Assembly (NCBI GenBank): GCA_024639005.1
Contig: JAHEJD010000154.1
Location: forward strand, 1-64,000
Direction of reading: 5' to 3'
DNA: 64,000 bases
From: Chromatiaceae bacterium
GTDB taxonomy: Bacteria; Pseudomonadota; Gammaproteobacteria; Chromatiales; Chromatiaceae
Positions 31,864-42,903 of this stretch are shown piece after piece. A program made the translations under genes and the position numbers. Every line of letters starts with the position of its first letter. The first letter of the stretch is position 1. The notes beneath the pieces were generated by a model. That model had not been told where the DNA came from. It did no database searches and was given only the letters and a program-made list of their open reading frames with translations.

Positions 31864-32346
31864 CTATTTGCCGGGCGCCTCAATCGAGATACGGACGCGC
31901 TGTTTGCCTGCGGCGGCGGCCCCGGCCTTGACTATCGATCGCACGCGGTCGTAGACGATGCGGTCGCTGCGCATGCGGTCTTCACCCTTCACCAACAGGG
32001 CATCGCCGTCCATCGTGAGATTCTCGCTGTCGACTTCGTACTCGACGTGACGCGCCTCTCCCTCCACCGGCCCCTCGGCGGCCTGCTGTTTGAACTTCAC
32101 CGGGCGGCCCTCGGCGACTACTCTGGTGGTCTTGCGGTCGACTTGGTAGACGGTGACGACGTCGGCGCGCAGATGCATGCTGCCCTGGCGCAGGTCGACA
32201 TCGCCCTTGTAGATGCTCACGCCCTTGGCCTCGTCGATGTCAACGCTGTCGGCCACCAACTCGATCGGCTGCTCCTTGTCCGACTCCAACGCCCGGGTGG
32301 GCGGTCCGACCAGCAGCAGGGCGATCAGAAGACTAACGCGGAACAT
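31864..32346 (-). CDS. lptA: LPS transport periplasmic protein LptA
   Basis: Signal peptide then [42 protein letters not shown]. Confidence 0.9.
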   Translation of the reverse strand: MFRVSLLIALLLVGPPTRALESDKEQPIELVADSVDIDEAKGVSIYKGDVDLRQGSMHLRADVVTVYQVDRKTTRVVAEGRPVKFKQQAAEGPVEGEARHVEYEVDSENLTMDGDALLVKGEDRMRSDRIVYDRVRSIVKAGAAAAGKQRVRISIEAPGK

Positions 32347-32899
32347 AATGGCCTTTCACCTGCGAGAGAAGTTGGATGCGTGAGGGCGGACGAAACCAAG
32401 CCTGCATGCCTACCGCATTCAAGCGATCCGCGTTGCTCACTACCCTAACCTTTTCATCGGTTTCCGCATAGTCTTCGCGGGGCTTAACACGCAGTTCGCG
32501 GGTTTGCATACGAATCGGGCGGGTGGTGCCGCCGCCGGCGCGCTCGATCAGCACCTCGCCCTTGAGCAGAAGCAGACTGCCGTCGGCGGACATCCGGGCC
32601 CGTTCGGCGTCGACCTCCCACGGTGGTCCATCTGCCTGATACACCGTCAGATGGGGCTGTTCCAGTTCGGTGGTTTCGTCGCTGCTGAAATGGCGCAACC
32701 TCTGCGCACGCAGACGATGGGCGGGTACACCGGCTGGCGTCATGCGTGTCACGTCTAGTCCGACGACGTAGTAGTCGACGGTCCGTTGCGCACCCGTCAC
32801 GGGGGCTGGATCATCCGGCTGGTTATGCTGCAATAGCCACCAACTGAGCGCTGCCGCGCAAACCAGCAGAACGGCCAGCAGCTGCCGATAATAGGCCAT
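32333..32899 (-). CDS. lptC: LPS export ABC transporter periplasmic protein LptC
   Basis: MAYYRQLLAVLLVCAAALSWWLL single TM; overlaps lptA. Confidence 0.88.
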   Translation of the reverse strand: MAYYRQLLAVLLVCAAALSWWLLQHNQPDDPAPVTGAQRTVDYYVVGLDVTRMTPAGVPAHRLRAQRLRHFSSDETTELEQPHLTVYQADGPPWEVDAERARMSADGSLLLLKGEVLIERAGGGTTRPIRMQTRELRVKPREDYAETDEKVRVVSNADRLNAVGMQAWFRPPSRIQLLSQVKGHYVPR

Positions 32900-32901
32900 C
32901 C

Positions 32902-33426
32902 CTAATCCAGATAGGCCTGCATGGCCCCGCGCAGGGTTCCTTGCGCATCCATGAGCATTTCGCACACCTCGCGCGCTGCGCCACGGCCACCGCCGCTCGG
33001 TGTGACCCAGTGTGCGTGCTGCTTGGTCAGCCGATGGGCATCCTGCACGGCGATCGCCAGCCCCACCCGGGTCATCACCGGCAGGTCCACTACGTCGTCA
33101 CCGACGTAGGCGATCTGCTCGTCACCCAAACCGGTGGCCTGTTTGACTTCCATGTAGGCCGGCAGCTTGTCGCGCCTGCCCTGGTAAACATGCTGGACGC
33201 CCAGGCTCTGCATGCGGATGCGGACCACATCCGAGGAGCGCCCGGTGATGATGGCGATCTGCACGCCGGAATTCTGCAGCATGACCATGCCGTGGCCGTC
33301 CTTGGAGTGAAAGGCCTTGTACTCCTGGCCGTCGTCACCGATGTAGAGGCTGCCGTCGGTCAATACCCCATCCACGTCGAACACGACAAGATGAATCGCG
33401 GCGGCTTTGGTCTGAATGTCTTGCAT
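32902..33426 (-). CDS. kdsC: 3-deoxy-D-manno-octulosonate 8-phosphate phosphatase KdsC
   Basis: IHLVVFDVDGVLTDGSLYIGDDGQEYKAFHSKDGHGM; start chosen after GGAGAG, ATG at 33447 is an alternative. Confidence 0.93.
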   Translation of the reverse strand: MQDIQTKAAAIHLVVFDVDGVLTDGSLYIGDDGQEYKAFHSKDGHGMVMLQNSGVQIAIITGRSSDVVRIRMQSLGVQHVYQGRRDKLPAYMEVKQATGLGDEQIAYVGDDVVDLPVMTRVGLAIAVQDAHRLTKQHAHWVTPSGGGRGAAREVCEMLMDAQGTLRGAMQAYLD

Positions 33427-33443
33427 TGGTTCTCTCCGTTCGG

Positions 33444-34421
33444 TCATACGACGCCGGCGCGCAGCAGATCGTGCATGTTGAGCGCGCCGCACAGGCGCGA
33501 ATCGCGGTCGACCACCAACAACGCATTGATTTTCATCTCCTCCATCACGTTCAGCGCCTCGGCTGCGAGCCGGTCGGGTTCGATGCGCCTGCCGCCGCGC
33601 GTCATTACCTCTGTCACGGTGGCCTGACGGATATCCGTACCGCCGTCGAGGCAGCGTCGCAGATCGCCGTCGGTGAAGATTCCGACCGGGCGCCCGTCAC
33701 TGTCCACTATCGCGGTCATGCCCAGACCTTTAGCCGTCATCTCCATCAGGGCATCGCGCAGCGCGGCGTCCTGCCGGACCACGGGCATCTGGTCTCCGGT
33801 GTGCATAATGTCGTGGACATGCAACAACAGACGGCGCCCTAGGCTGCCGCCCGGATGCGACAGGGCGAAATCTTCAGCCGTAAAGCCGCGCGCCTCCAGC
33901 AGCGCAATCGCCAGCGCATCGCCCATCACCAGCGCGGCGGTCGTGCTGGCGGTCGGCGCGAGATCCAGCGGACAGGCCTCTTTGGCGACGCCGACATCGA
34001 GATTGACATCGGCCTCGCGCGCCAGGGTCGATTCGGCCTTGCCCGTCATGCTGATCAGCGGTGCGCCCATGCGCTTGATCAGCGGTAAGATGGTGACGAT
34101 CTCGTGGGTCTCGCCGGAGTTTGACAGCGCCAGGACGACGTCGCCTGCTGTGATCATGCCGAGATCGCCGTGGCTGGCCTCGCCAGGGTGGACAAACAAG
34201 GCTGGGCTGCCGGTGCTTGCCAGCGTGGCCGCAATCTTGCTTCCGATATGGCCGGACTTGCCCATGCCGATGACGACGACACGACCCTTACAGCCCAGGA
34301 TGTGCTGACAGGCCGTCACGAATTCATGGTCAATGCGCGATGCGAGCGCCTGGACTGCCTCGGCTTCGATGCCTATGACGCTCCGGCCCGATTCACAGAG
34401 TTGCGCCGCACTGGGGGTCAT
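33444..34421 (-). CDS. kdsD: Arabinose-5-phosphate isomerase KdsD
   Basis: SIS domain (VIGMGKSGHIGSKIAATLASTGSPALFVHPGEASHGDLGMI) plus CBS pair; start trimmed to MTPSAAQ. Confidence 0.93.
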   Translation of the reverse strand: MTPSAAQLCESGRSVIGIEAEAVQALASRIDHEFVTACQHILGCKGRVVVIGMGKSGHIGSKIAATLASTGSPALFVHPGEASHGDLGMITAGDVVLALSNSGETHEIVTILPLIKRMGAPLISMTGKAESTLAREADVNLDVGVAKEACPLDLAPTASTTAALVMGDALAIALLEARGFTAEDFALSHPGGSLGRRLLLHVHDIMHTGDQMPVVRQDAALRDALMEMTAKGLGMTAIVDSDGRPVGIFTDGDLRRCLDGGTDIRQATVTEVMTRGGRRIEPDRLAAEALNVMEEMKINALLVVDRDSRLCGALNMHDLLRAGVV

Positions 34422-34438
34422 GGAGTGGTCTCCTTGCG

Positions 34439-34669
34439 TCAAATGGTCGGTGCGGCACGCCTCTGCAGGCAGTCCTTGGGCATTCGATAACGCAGTCCGG
34501 TAGATCCGCAGCGTGCGACCTCGGTGAAAAAAAGCGCCAGCGTCAGGCCCAGAAACAACAGAGGCAGGCAGAGGTCGAGATCGTGCCGTTTGCATTGTGG
34601 TCTCCCGACCCGAGAATTGTCGCGAATGCATGGCCCGCTGTCCAACGCCCAGGCTACCTTGATCCGCAT
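34439..34669 (-). CDS. Possible small single-TM membrane protein (76 aa)
   Basis: MRIKVAWALDSGPCIRDNSRVGRPQCKRHDLDLCLPLLFLGLTLALFFTEVARCG...; hydrophobic helix, starts 4 nt after the 34674 gene stop with GAAGG upstream; no homology checked. Confidence 0.35.
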   Translation of the reverse strand: MRIKVAWALDSGPCIRDNSRVGRPQCKRHDLDLCLPLLFLGLTLALFFTEVARCGSTGLRYRMPKDCLQRRAAPTI

Positions 34670-34673
34670 GCCT

Positions 34674-34859
34674 TCAGTGGGCGCGGACCTTGATCTGGCC
34701 GCAACGCGCGCAGCGGTAGCGGGTGACCAGTTTGCCAAGTTGGACATCGAATACCGACTGCTTGTCCACCTGCCACTTGTGATGCCCGTTGCGACACAGT
34801 GTCTTGCCGCGGTGTCGGTCGCTCGCCTTGACGCGCCTGAAAGGTAGAATCTCGCCCAT
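34674..34859 (-). CDS. Small conserved-looking zinc-ribbon-like protein (61 aa)
   Basis: MGEILPFRRVKASDRHRGKTLCRNGHHKWQVDKQSVFDVQLGKLVTRYRCARCGQIKVRAH; CxxxH and CxxC. Confidence 0.6.
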   Translation of the reverse strand: MGEILPFRRVKASDRHRGKTLCRNGHHKWQVDKQSVFDVQLGKLVTRYRCARCGQIKVRAH

Positions 34860-34954
34860 TGCGGTTTCCGGAGGTGGTTGCGGCTGTTGCGCAATATTAC
34901 CGTCTGCTGGGCAGCGGCGGCTGGCCGCAGCCAACAAGGCGGACAGGCTGCTGC

Positions 34955-34973
34955 CTAGCCTGGAAATCTCGCC
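34955..34973 (+). repeat. Lone MITE-like terminal repeat (one end only)
   Basis: ctagcctggaaatctcgcc differs at one base from the copy-3 TIR; no matching opposite end seen within about 200 bp. Confidence 0.65.
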
Positions 34974-35085
34974 AGATGTGCCAACGATTGCGATGCTGTC
35001 CTTGCGGTTGTCGACCGGACAGTCGCTCATCCGGGCAGTTTCGCGAAGTGTTTCCGCGGTTAGAGCGGTTTGACGGCCGCGACGC

Positions 35086-35114
35086 TTGACGCACCCTGCC
35101 TGGCTCCTCAGAAT
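35086..35114 (+). promoter_or_regulatory. Predicted sigma-70-type promoter for the mla operon
   Basis: TTGACG - 17 bp - CAGAAT upstream of mlaF in the divergent region. Confidence 0.4.
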
Positions 35115-35185
35115 CATCGGCTCGCAGTCGATTACCGCCTGTTTATAAAAGCATTTTCATGAAATCACGCCGCCGCAGGGGAAAA

Positions 35186-36007
35186 ATGATCCGCCAACCA
35201 CGCGCTAAAGACACCTTGGTGCGGATCCGCGATCTGACCTTTCATCGCGGCACGCGCGCGATATTCGAAGGGGTCGACATCGAGATACCACGCGGTGCCG
35301 TGACGGCGATCATGGGACCGTCGGGGTCGGGCAAGACCACGCTCCTCAAGCTGATCGGTGGTCAGCTGACGCCGGATGCGGGCCGCATCGAGGTCGACGG
35401 ACAAGACGTACACGCCCTGTCGACGCGCGATCTCTATCGGCTGCGGATGCGCATGGGGATGTTGTTCCAGAGCGGGGCGCTGCTGACCGATCTGTCGGTT
35501 TTCGATAATGTCGCCTATCCGCTGCGCGAGCATACCCGACTGACGCCATCGATGATCCGCAAGCTGGTGCTGTTGAAGCTCGAGGCGGTCGGCCTGCGCG
35601 GCGCCCACCAGTTGATGCCGAGCGAGCTGTCGGGTGGTATGGCGCGCCGCGTCGCGTTGGCGCGCGCTATTGCGCTGGATCCGATGATGATCATGTACGA
35701 CGAGCCTTTCACCGGCCAGGATCCTATCTCCATGGGTGTGCTGGTACAGCTCATTCGTCGGCTCAACGACGCTGCACGCATCACCAGTGTGATCGTTTCC
35801 CACGACGTGGCGGAGACATCGCAGATTGCAGATCTCATCTATGTCATCTCGAACGGCCGGGTGATCGAGTCGGGACCGCCACAGACGCTGCACGACAGCG
35901 GCGGCGAATGGACGCGCCAATTCATGCAGGGGCTGGCCGATGGGCCAGTGCCATTCCATTATCCCGCGCCGGAGCTGGCACTCGACCTGTTTAGGAGGCT
36001 GGTTTGA
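35186..36007 (+). CDS. mlaF: Phospholipid-trafficking ABC transporter ATP-binding protein MlaF
   Basis: IMGPSGSGKTTLLKLIGGQLTPDAG; LSGGMARRVALARAIALDP; followed by mlaEDCB. Confidence 0.93.
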   Translation: MIRQPRAKDTLVRIRDLTFHRGTRAIFEGVDIEIPRGAVTAIMGPSGSGKTTLLKLIGGQLTPDAGRIEVDGQDVHALSTRDLYRLRMRMGMLFQSGALLTDLSVFDNVAYPLREHTRLTPSMIRKLVLLKLEAVGLRGAHQLMPSELSGGMARRVALARAIALDPMMIMYDEPFTGQDPISMGVLVQLIRRLNDAARITSVIVSHDVAETSQIADLIYVISNGRVIESGPPQTLHDSGGEWTRQFMQGLADGPVPFHYPAPELALDLFRRLV

Positions 36008-36780
36008 TGGAATGGCTGGCCACATTGGGTCGCCGCGGGCTGTCCTTGTCTGCCCGCCTCGGGCGGGCCAGTCTATTGATGCTGGCGATGCTCAGAGGAC
36101 TGCCTGCCCTGCTGCGCCGGCCACGCCTGCTGTTGGAGCAGTTGTTGTCGGTCGGTGTGCTGACGGTGTTGATTGTGGCCGTTTCGGGCATCTTCGTCGG
36201 GATGGTGCTGGGCCTGCAGGGCCACTACATCCTGTCGCGCTTCGGCGCCGAAGCGACCCTGGGTGTGATGGTGGCCGCATCGCTGGTCCGTGAACTGGGT
36301 CCGGTGGTCACGGCACTCCTGTATGCCGGTCGCGCAGGGTCGGCGATGTCCGCCGAGATCGGCTTGATGAAAGCGACTGAGCAGTTGTCCGGTCTAGAGA
36401 TGATGGCGGTCAACCCAGAGCACCGGGTGCTGACGCCGCGCCTGATTGCCGGGATCATTTCCATGCCGCTGCTTGCGGCGATGTTCAGTGTGCTCGGCGT
36501 GTATGGCGGCTGGTTCGTGGGCGTGGGGCTCTTGGGCGTGGACGAGGGGACCTATTGGGCGCAGATGCAATCGCAGATCGATTGGAATGACGACGTGCTC
36601 AATGGGGTAATCAAGTCCGTCGTGTTCGGGGTGGTCTGTACCTGGATCGCCATTTTTCAGGGCTATGAGTGCGTGCCGACGTCTGAAGGGGTGAGTCGGG
36701 CGACGACGCGCACGGTGGTACATTCATCGCTGGCCGTACTCGGGCTGGACTTCGTATTGACCGCGATGATGTTCGATTGA
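36007..36780 (+). CDS. mlaE: MlaE permease
   Basis: GIFVGMVLGLQGHYIL...LVRELGPVVTALLYAGRAGSAMSAEIGLMKATEQL. Confidence 0.94.
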   Translation: MEWLATLGRRGLSLSARLGRASLLMLAMLRGLPALLRRPRLLLEQLLSVGVLTVLIVAVSGIFVGMVLGLQGHYILSRFGAEATLGVMVAASLVRELGPVVTALLYAGRAGSAMSAEIGLMKATEQLSGLEMMAVNPEHRVLTPRLIAGIISMPLLAAMFSVLGVYGGWFVGVGLLGVDEGTYWAQMQSQIDWNDDVLNGVIKSVVFGVVCTWIAIFQGYECVPTSEGVSRATTRTVVHSSLAVLGLDFVLTAMMFD

Positions 36781-36799
36781 GCGTGCAAAGGACCCGACT

Positions 36800-37270
36800 A
36801 TGTCGAAAATGAGACAGATAGAGATTTTGGTAGGCGCCTTCATGGCGGCCGGTTTCGTCGCATTGTTTTTTCTGGCGATGCAGGTCAGCAACCTGGGTAC
36901 GGTGAATACCGGAGGCTCTTATAAGGTGTTGGCGCGGTTCGACAATATCGGGGGTTTGAAGGTCAAATCCCCGGTCACCATGGCGGGTGTAGAAGTTGGT
37001 CGCGTGGTCGATATCTACTACGACCGCAAAGATTTCCGCGCGGTCGCGGTTCTGGGAATCTATTCGCAATACGATGGGATTCCTGATGATACCTTCGCTA
37101 AGATTCTCACGGCGGGGCTGCTCGGCGAGCAGTACGTCGGGCTGGACCCGGGCGGCAGCGACCAAGTGCTTGGAGACGGCAGCGAGATCCCCATCACCCA
37201 GTCTGCCCTCGTGCTGGAGGAGATCATCGGGCAGTTCATCTACGGCAAGGCGCAAGAAGGAGCGAACTGA
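36800..37270 (+). CDS. mlaD: Outer membrane lipid asymmetry protein MlaD (MCE domain)
   Basis: KVLARFDNIGGLKVKSPVTMAGVEVGRV MCE motif. Confidence 0.94.
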   Translation: MSKMRQIEILVGAFMAAGFVALFFLAMQVSNLGTVNTGGSYKVLARFDNIGGLKVKSPVTMAGVEVGRVVDIYYDRKDFRAVAVLGIYSQYDGIPDDTFAKILTAGLLGEQYVGLDPGGSDQVLGDGSEIPITQSALVLEEIIGQFIYGKAQEGAN

Positions 37271-37884
37271 TGGAAACTCTGACGGTCATCCGCCGGGCTC
37301 TGGCCATTCTTTTCCTGCTCACGTCCTTCGCGGTCGCTGCGGTGGAAGATCCGCAGCAGATGGTGCGTGAGACGGGCGACCGCATCCTGGCCGAGTTGGA
37401 CACCCGCAAAGCCGATCTGCAGAACGACCCCAGCCTTATCTACCCATTCGTCGAGACCATGATCTTGCCGCTGTTCGACTTTCGCTTCATGTCGCAGTCG
37501 GCGTTGGGGCGTTTCTGGCGGAATGCCAGCGAGGGGCAGAGAGAGGCGCTTACCGTCGAGTTCCGCGAACTGCTGGTCCGGACCTATGCCTCGGCTCTGC
37601 TCGATTACACAGACCAGAACGTCGAGCTGCTACCAGTGCGTTCCCAGCCGGATGCGACCCGGGTAACGATCCCCACCCGACTGCAAGCGCCTGGTGCACC
37701 GCCGATACCGATGGACTATCGCTTGCGCCTCAAAGGTGACAAATGGCTGATCTATGATGTAGTGATCGACGGCGTCAGTCTGGTAACCAATTACCGGAGC
37801 CAGTTCGCGGCCGAGGTCCGGCGCGGCGGTGTGGACGGCCTGATCCGCACGCTGGCCTCTAAGAATGAGCGGGTGAGTAACTGA
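37270..37884 (+). CDS. mlaC: MlaC phospholipid-binding protein
   Basis: Signal peptide; DFRFMSQSALGRFWRNASEGQREALTVEFRELLVRTYASALLDYTDQ. Confidence 0.92.
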   Translation: METLTVIRRALAILFLLTSFAVAAVEDPQQMVRETGDRILAELDTRKADLQNDPSLIYPFVETMILPLFDFRFMSQSALGRFWRNASEGQREALTVEFRELLVRTYASALLDYTDQNVELLPVRSQPDATRVTIPTRLQAPGAPPIPMDYRLRLKGDKWLIYDVVIDGVSLVTNYRSQFAAEVRRGGVDGLIRTLASKNERVSN

Positions 37885-37886
37885 TC

Positions 37887-38192
37887 GTGGCGAGCCTGAC
37901 GCCTGCAGGTGAGGGGCGCTGGGCGGTGGGCGGTGTGCTCGATTTTGACACAGTGCCCGAGATCTGGCCGGCGCTGGATGCACTGCTCACAAGCACCAGC
38001 GATAGCCAGCTGACTTTGTCGTTGGCACAGGTCAGCCAGGCCAATAGCGCAGGCCTGGTCATGCTGCTTGAGGCACGTGATCGTGCGCGCCAGCTGAACT
38101 GTCGACTGGATCTGGTCGATGTCCCCCAAGACCTTCACGACCTCGCAAGCGTGTCGCAATGTGAAGCGCTGATCGCCGAAGGCCACGCCTGA
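37887..38192 (+). CDS. mlaB: STAS-domain protein MlaB
   Basis: Short STAS-like ORF (LSLAQVSQANSAGLVMLLEARDRA) at the end of the mla operon; GTG start. Confidence 0.85.
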   Translation: MASLTPAGEGRWAVGGVLDFDTVPEIWPALDALLTSTSDSQLTLSLAQVSQANSAGLVMLLEARDRARQLNCRLDLVDVPQDLHDLASVSQCEALIAEGHA

Positions 38193-38208
38193 CGCTAGCC
38201 TGCACCCT

Positions 38209-38231
38209 CCCGCTGATGCGGGATTTTCTTT
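38209..38231 (+). terminator. Predicted intrinsic terminator after mlaB
   Basis: CCCGC-TGAT-GCGGG followed by ATTTTCTTT. Confidence 0.5.
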
Positions 38232-38242
38232 ATCATGGATAA

Positions 38243-39541
<1,299 letters not shown>

Positions 39542-39551
39542 GAGGTGCGAC

Positions 39552-40199
39552 ATGACGGCTGAGATTGCGGCACCGCTGAAAATCGCGCTTTCGAAAGGAC
39601 GCATTTTCAGAGACACATTGCCGCTGCTGAGACAGGCCGGTGTTGAGCCTTTGGATGATCCCGACACCAGCCGCAAACTCATCCTCGCTACCTCCCACCC
39701 GCTGGTGAAGTTCGTCCTGATCCGTGCCACCGATGTGCCGACCTATGTCCAGTGGGGTGCGGCCGATCTCGGCGTGGCCGGCAAGGATGTCCTGATGGAG
39801 CACGGTGGTGAGGGTCTGTACGAACCACTCGATCTCAAGATCGCCCGCTGCCGGATGATGGTCGCCGGTCGTCCCGAGGCCGACATCAGCGCGCGGCGTC
39901 TGCGCATCGCCACCAAGTACGTGAACTCGGCGCGCGCCTTCTTCGCCAATCGCGGCCAGCAGGTGGAGGTCATCAAGCTTTACGGCTCGATGGAGCTTGC
40001 CCCATTGGTCGGCTTATCTGAAGTCATCGTCGACCTGGTCGAATCCGGGAATACGCTGCGGGCCAACGGTCTCGTGCCGCTGGAGCATATGCACGACATC
40101 AGCGCGCGCCTGGTGATCAACAAGGCGTCGTGGAAGATGAAGCATGCCAGCATACTGGCACTGGTCGGTGCACTGCGCGAGGCGGTAGGCGATGACTAG
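39552..40199 (+). CDS. hisG: ATP phosphoribosyltransferase (short form)
   Basis: [26 protein letters not shown]; start trimmed from 39465. Confidence 0.95.
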   Translation: MTAEIAAPLKIALSKGRIFRDTLPLLRQAGVEPLDDPDTSRKLILATSHPLVKFVLIRATDVPTYVQWGAADLGVAGKDVLMEHGGEGLYEPLDLKIARCRMMVAGRPEADISARRLRIATKYVNSARAFFANRGQQVEVIKLYGSMELAPLVGLSEVIVDLVESGNTLRANGLVPLEHMHDISARLVINKASWKMKHASILALVGALREAVGDD

Positions 40200-40348
40200 C
40201 CGAGGCCCCAGGTAACCAGAAATGCGCCGAAGATGCGACGCTGTGCAGGACGCCGGGCAGCTGCACCGCAAGTCGGTTGAAGGCTATGCTCAGCCTGCCG
40301 CGTTCCGCGACGGCGTTTCTTTCGGCTGGATGATCCAGGTGTCCCGCA

Positions 40349-41650
40349 ATGGCTGATATACGCAAACTGACGACTGCAGACAAAGATTTCGGGCAGCAAC
40401 TCGACGCGCTGCTGGCCTGGGAATCGGTCTCGGATGCTTCCGTCAATCAGGTCGTCCAGGAGGTGATTGGCGAGATCCGTGCGCGTGGGGACGCGGCCCT
40501 GGTCGATTACACCCAGCGATTCGATGGCTGGGTGGCCCAGTCGCCCGCTGATCTGCAGATCCCGCTGACCCGCCTGCGACAGGCCTGGGAGGCGATTCCC
40601 GCCCGACAGCGCGAGGCGCTCGAACACGCGGCTGGTCGCGTGCGCGCCTATGCCGAGCGGCAGAAGATGGAAGGCTGGACCTACTCCGAGCCCGACGGCA
40701 CGCTGCTGGGGCAACAGGTCACGCCCCTCGACCGCGTCGGTCTCTATGTCCCTGGCGGCAAGGCCGTCTACCCCTCGTCGGTGTTGATGAACGCGCTGCC
40801 GGCCAAGGTGGCCGGCGTGGCCGAACTGATAATGGTCGTGCCGACCCCGCGGGGTGAACTGAACGAGCTGGTGCTGGCGGCGGCACACGTAAGCGGGGTC
40901 GATCGTGTCTTTGCCATTGGAGGCGCCCAGGCGGTGGCCGCGCTGGCGTATGGGACGCAGTCGGTGCCGCCGGTCGACAAGATCGTCGGTCCGGGCAACA
41001 TCTATGTGGCGACGGCCAAGCGTACCGTGTTTGGACAGGTCGGCATCGACATGGTGGCCGGGCCATCTGAGATCCTGGTGATCTGCGACGGTCAGACGGA
41101 TCCGGATTGGATCGCAATGGACCTGTTCTCGCAGGCCGAGCACGACGAGGACGCCCAGTCGATACTGCTGTGCCCGGATGCCGATTTCATGTCGCAGGTC
41201 GAGCGCAGCATCGATCGTCTGCTGCCGGAGATGAGCCGGCGCGAGATTATCGCCACGGCGTTGCGTGCGCGTGGCGCGCTGATCGTCTGCCGCGACCTGA
41301 ACGAGGCGGCCGAGGTCGGCAATCGCATCGCCCCCGAGCACCTCGAGTTGTCGGTTGCTGATCCGCAGGCCCTGCTGTCGAAGATCCGCCATGCCGGCGC
41401 GGTGTTTATGGGGCGTTACGCCTCCGAGCCGCTGGGTGACTATTGCGCGGGGCCGAATCATGTGCTGCCAACCTCGCGCACTGCGCGCTTCAGTTCGCCA
41501 CTCGGGGTGTACGATTTTCAGAAGCGAACCAGCGTGATCATGGTGTCGGCCGAGGGTGCCCGGACCCTGGGCCGGACCGCCTCTGTCCTGGCGCGGGGCG
41601 AGGGCCTGGAGGCGCATGCGCGTTCGGCGGAATTCCGGATCGACGACTAG
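40349..41650 (+). CDS. hisD: Histidinol dehydrogenase
   Basis: [44 protein letters not shown]. Confidence 0.97.
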   Translation: MADIRKLTTADKDFGQQLDALLAWESVSDASVNQVVQEVIGEIRARGDAALVDYTQRFDGWVAQSPADLQIPLTRLRQAWEAIPARQREALEHAAGRVRAYAERQKMEGWTYSEPDGTLLGQQVTPLDRVGLYVPGGKAVYPSSVLMNALPAKVAGVAELIMVVPTPRGELNELVLAAAHVSGVDRVFAIGGAQAVAALAYGTQSVPPVDKIVGPGNIYVATAKRTVFGQVGIDMVAGPSEILVICDGQTDPDWIAMDLFSQAEHDEDAQSILLCPDADFMSQVERSIDRLLPEMSRREIIATALRARGALIVCRDLNEAAEVGNRIAPEHLELSVADPQALLSKIRHAGAVFMGRYASEPLGDYCAGPNHVLPTSRTARFSSPLGVYDFQKRTSVIMVSAEGARTLGRTASVLARGEGLEAHARSAEFRIDD

Positions 41651-41785
41651 CCTGGACTAGCCATGTCTTGCTGCACGCCGCGCGTGGGCCGCCGCGCACC
41701 GCGGATCGCGCGCAACCACTTAAACGCGGAACGCTGGCACTCAGATTCAGCACTCAGGACTCACCGACTCACAGCACAGCATGTC

Positions 41786-42880
41786 ATGTCCGACTCATTG
41801 AACGACCTTGTATCGCACTGGGTTCGCCCGGAGATCCGCGCGCTGACGGCCTATCGGGTCCAGTCCGCGGCTGGGTTGATAAAGCTGGATGCGATGGAGA
41901 ACCCCTACACCTGGCCCGCGGCGCTGCGCGACGCCTGGGTCGATATGCTGCGCGGCACAGCCGTCAACCGCTACCCCGATCCGACCGCGCACGCCCTGAG
42001 CGAGCGTCTCAGGGAGGCGATGGCGGTGCCTCCGGGGATGCGCGTGCTGCTGGGCAACGGCTCGGATGAGCTGATCCAGATGATCGCCATGAGCCTCTCA
42101 GGTGCGTCCGCGAGTGTGCTGTCGGTCGAGCCGACCTTTGTGATGTACCGCCTGATCGCGATCTTCTGCGGTATGCGCTATGTCGGGGTGCCGTTGCAGG
42201 CCGACGATTTCAGCCTCGACCTGCCTGCCGTGCGGCAGGCGATGGAGGAACATCAACCGGCGGTGGTGTTTCTGGCCTACCCGAACAATCCCACCGCCAA
42301 CCTGTTCGACGAAAGTGCCGTGGTCGACATTATCCGCGCCGCACCCGGGCTGGTCGTGGTTGACGAGGCCTATGCGCCCTTTACCGACGCGAGCTTCATG
42401 CAGCGTCTGGGCGAGTTCGAAAACCTGGTGGTGATGCGCACAGTGTCCAAGATGGGCCTAGCCGGGCTGCGTCTGGGCCTGCTCGCCGGCCCCCCGGCCT
42501 GGTTGAATGAGTTCGACAAGGTACGACTGCCCTACAACATCAACGTCCTGACCCAGGCGAGCGCCGAGTTCGCGCTGCGCCATCGGCAGGTTTTCGACCG
42601 CCAGACGCGGCAGATCCGCGCGGCGCGTGAGGGTCTGGCCGCAGCCGTCGCGCGCCTGCCGGGCGTGAGGGTCTATCCCTCTCAGGCGAACTTTCTGCTG
42701 CTGCGCACCCCGCCGGGCATGGCCACCCCGTGGTTCGACGGCCTGCGTGACCGCGGCATCTTGATCAAGAAACTCGATGGTGCACACTCGCTGCTGGCCG
42801 ACTGCCTGCGGCCGACGGTCGGCACCGACCAGGAGAACGATGCATTGATCGCAGCGCTGGGCGAGGTGTCGGCCGACTGA
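41786..42880 (+). CDS. hisC: Histidinol-phosphate aminotransferase
   Basis: KLDAMENPY...GNGSDELIQMI...VVDEAYAPF...MRTVSKMGLAGLRLG; start trimmed to MSDSLND. Confidence 0.95.
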   Translation: MSDSLNDLVSHWVRPEIRALTAYRVQSAAGLIKLDAMENPYTWPAALRDAWVDMLRGTAVNRYPDPTAHALSERLREAMAVPPGMRVLLGNGSDELIQMIAMSLSGASASVLSVEPTFVMYRLIAIFCGMRYVGVPLQADDFSLDLPAVRQAMEEHQPAVVFLAYPNNPTANLFDESAVVDIIRAAPGLVVVDEAYAPFTDASFMQRLGEFENLVVMRTVSKMGLAGLRLGLLAGPPAWLNEFDKVRLPYNINVLTQASAEFALRHRQVFDRQTRQIRAAREGLAAAVARLPGVRVYPSQANFLLLRTPPGMATPWFDGLRDRGILIKKLDGAHSLLADCLRPTVGTDQENDALIAALGEVSAD

Positions 42881-42903
42881 GACTCGACCGATCGCGGCGC
42901 CGA

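Noticed and set aside
40196-41617. 473-aa minus-strand ORF
   Set aside because: Antisense shadow of hisD, no recognisable protein features.
41647-41656. ctagcctgga at the hisD stop, and ctagcctgca at 38195-38204 after mlaB
   Set aside because: Match only the outer 10 bases of the repeat end; could be remnants but not distinguishable from common TAG-CC stop contexts.
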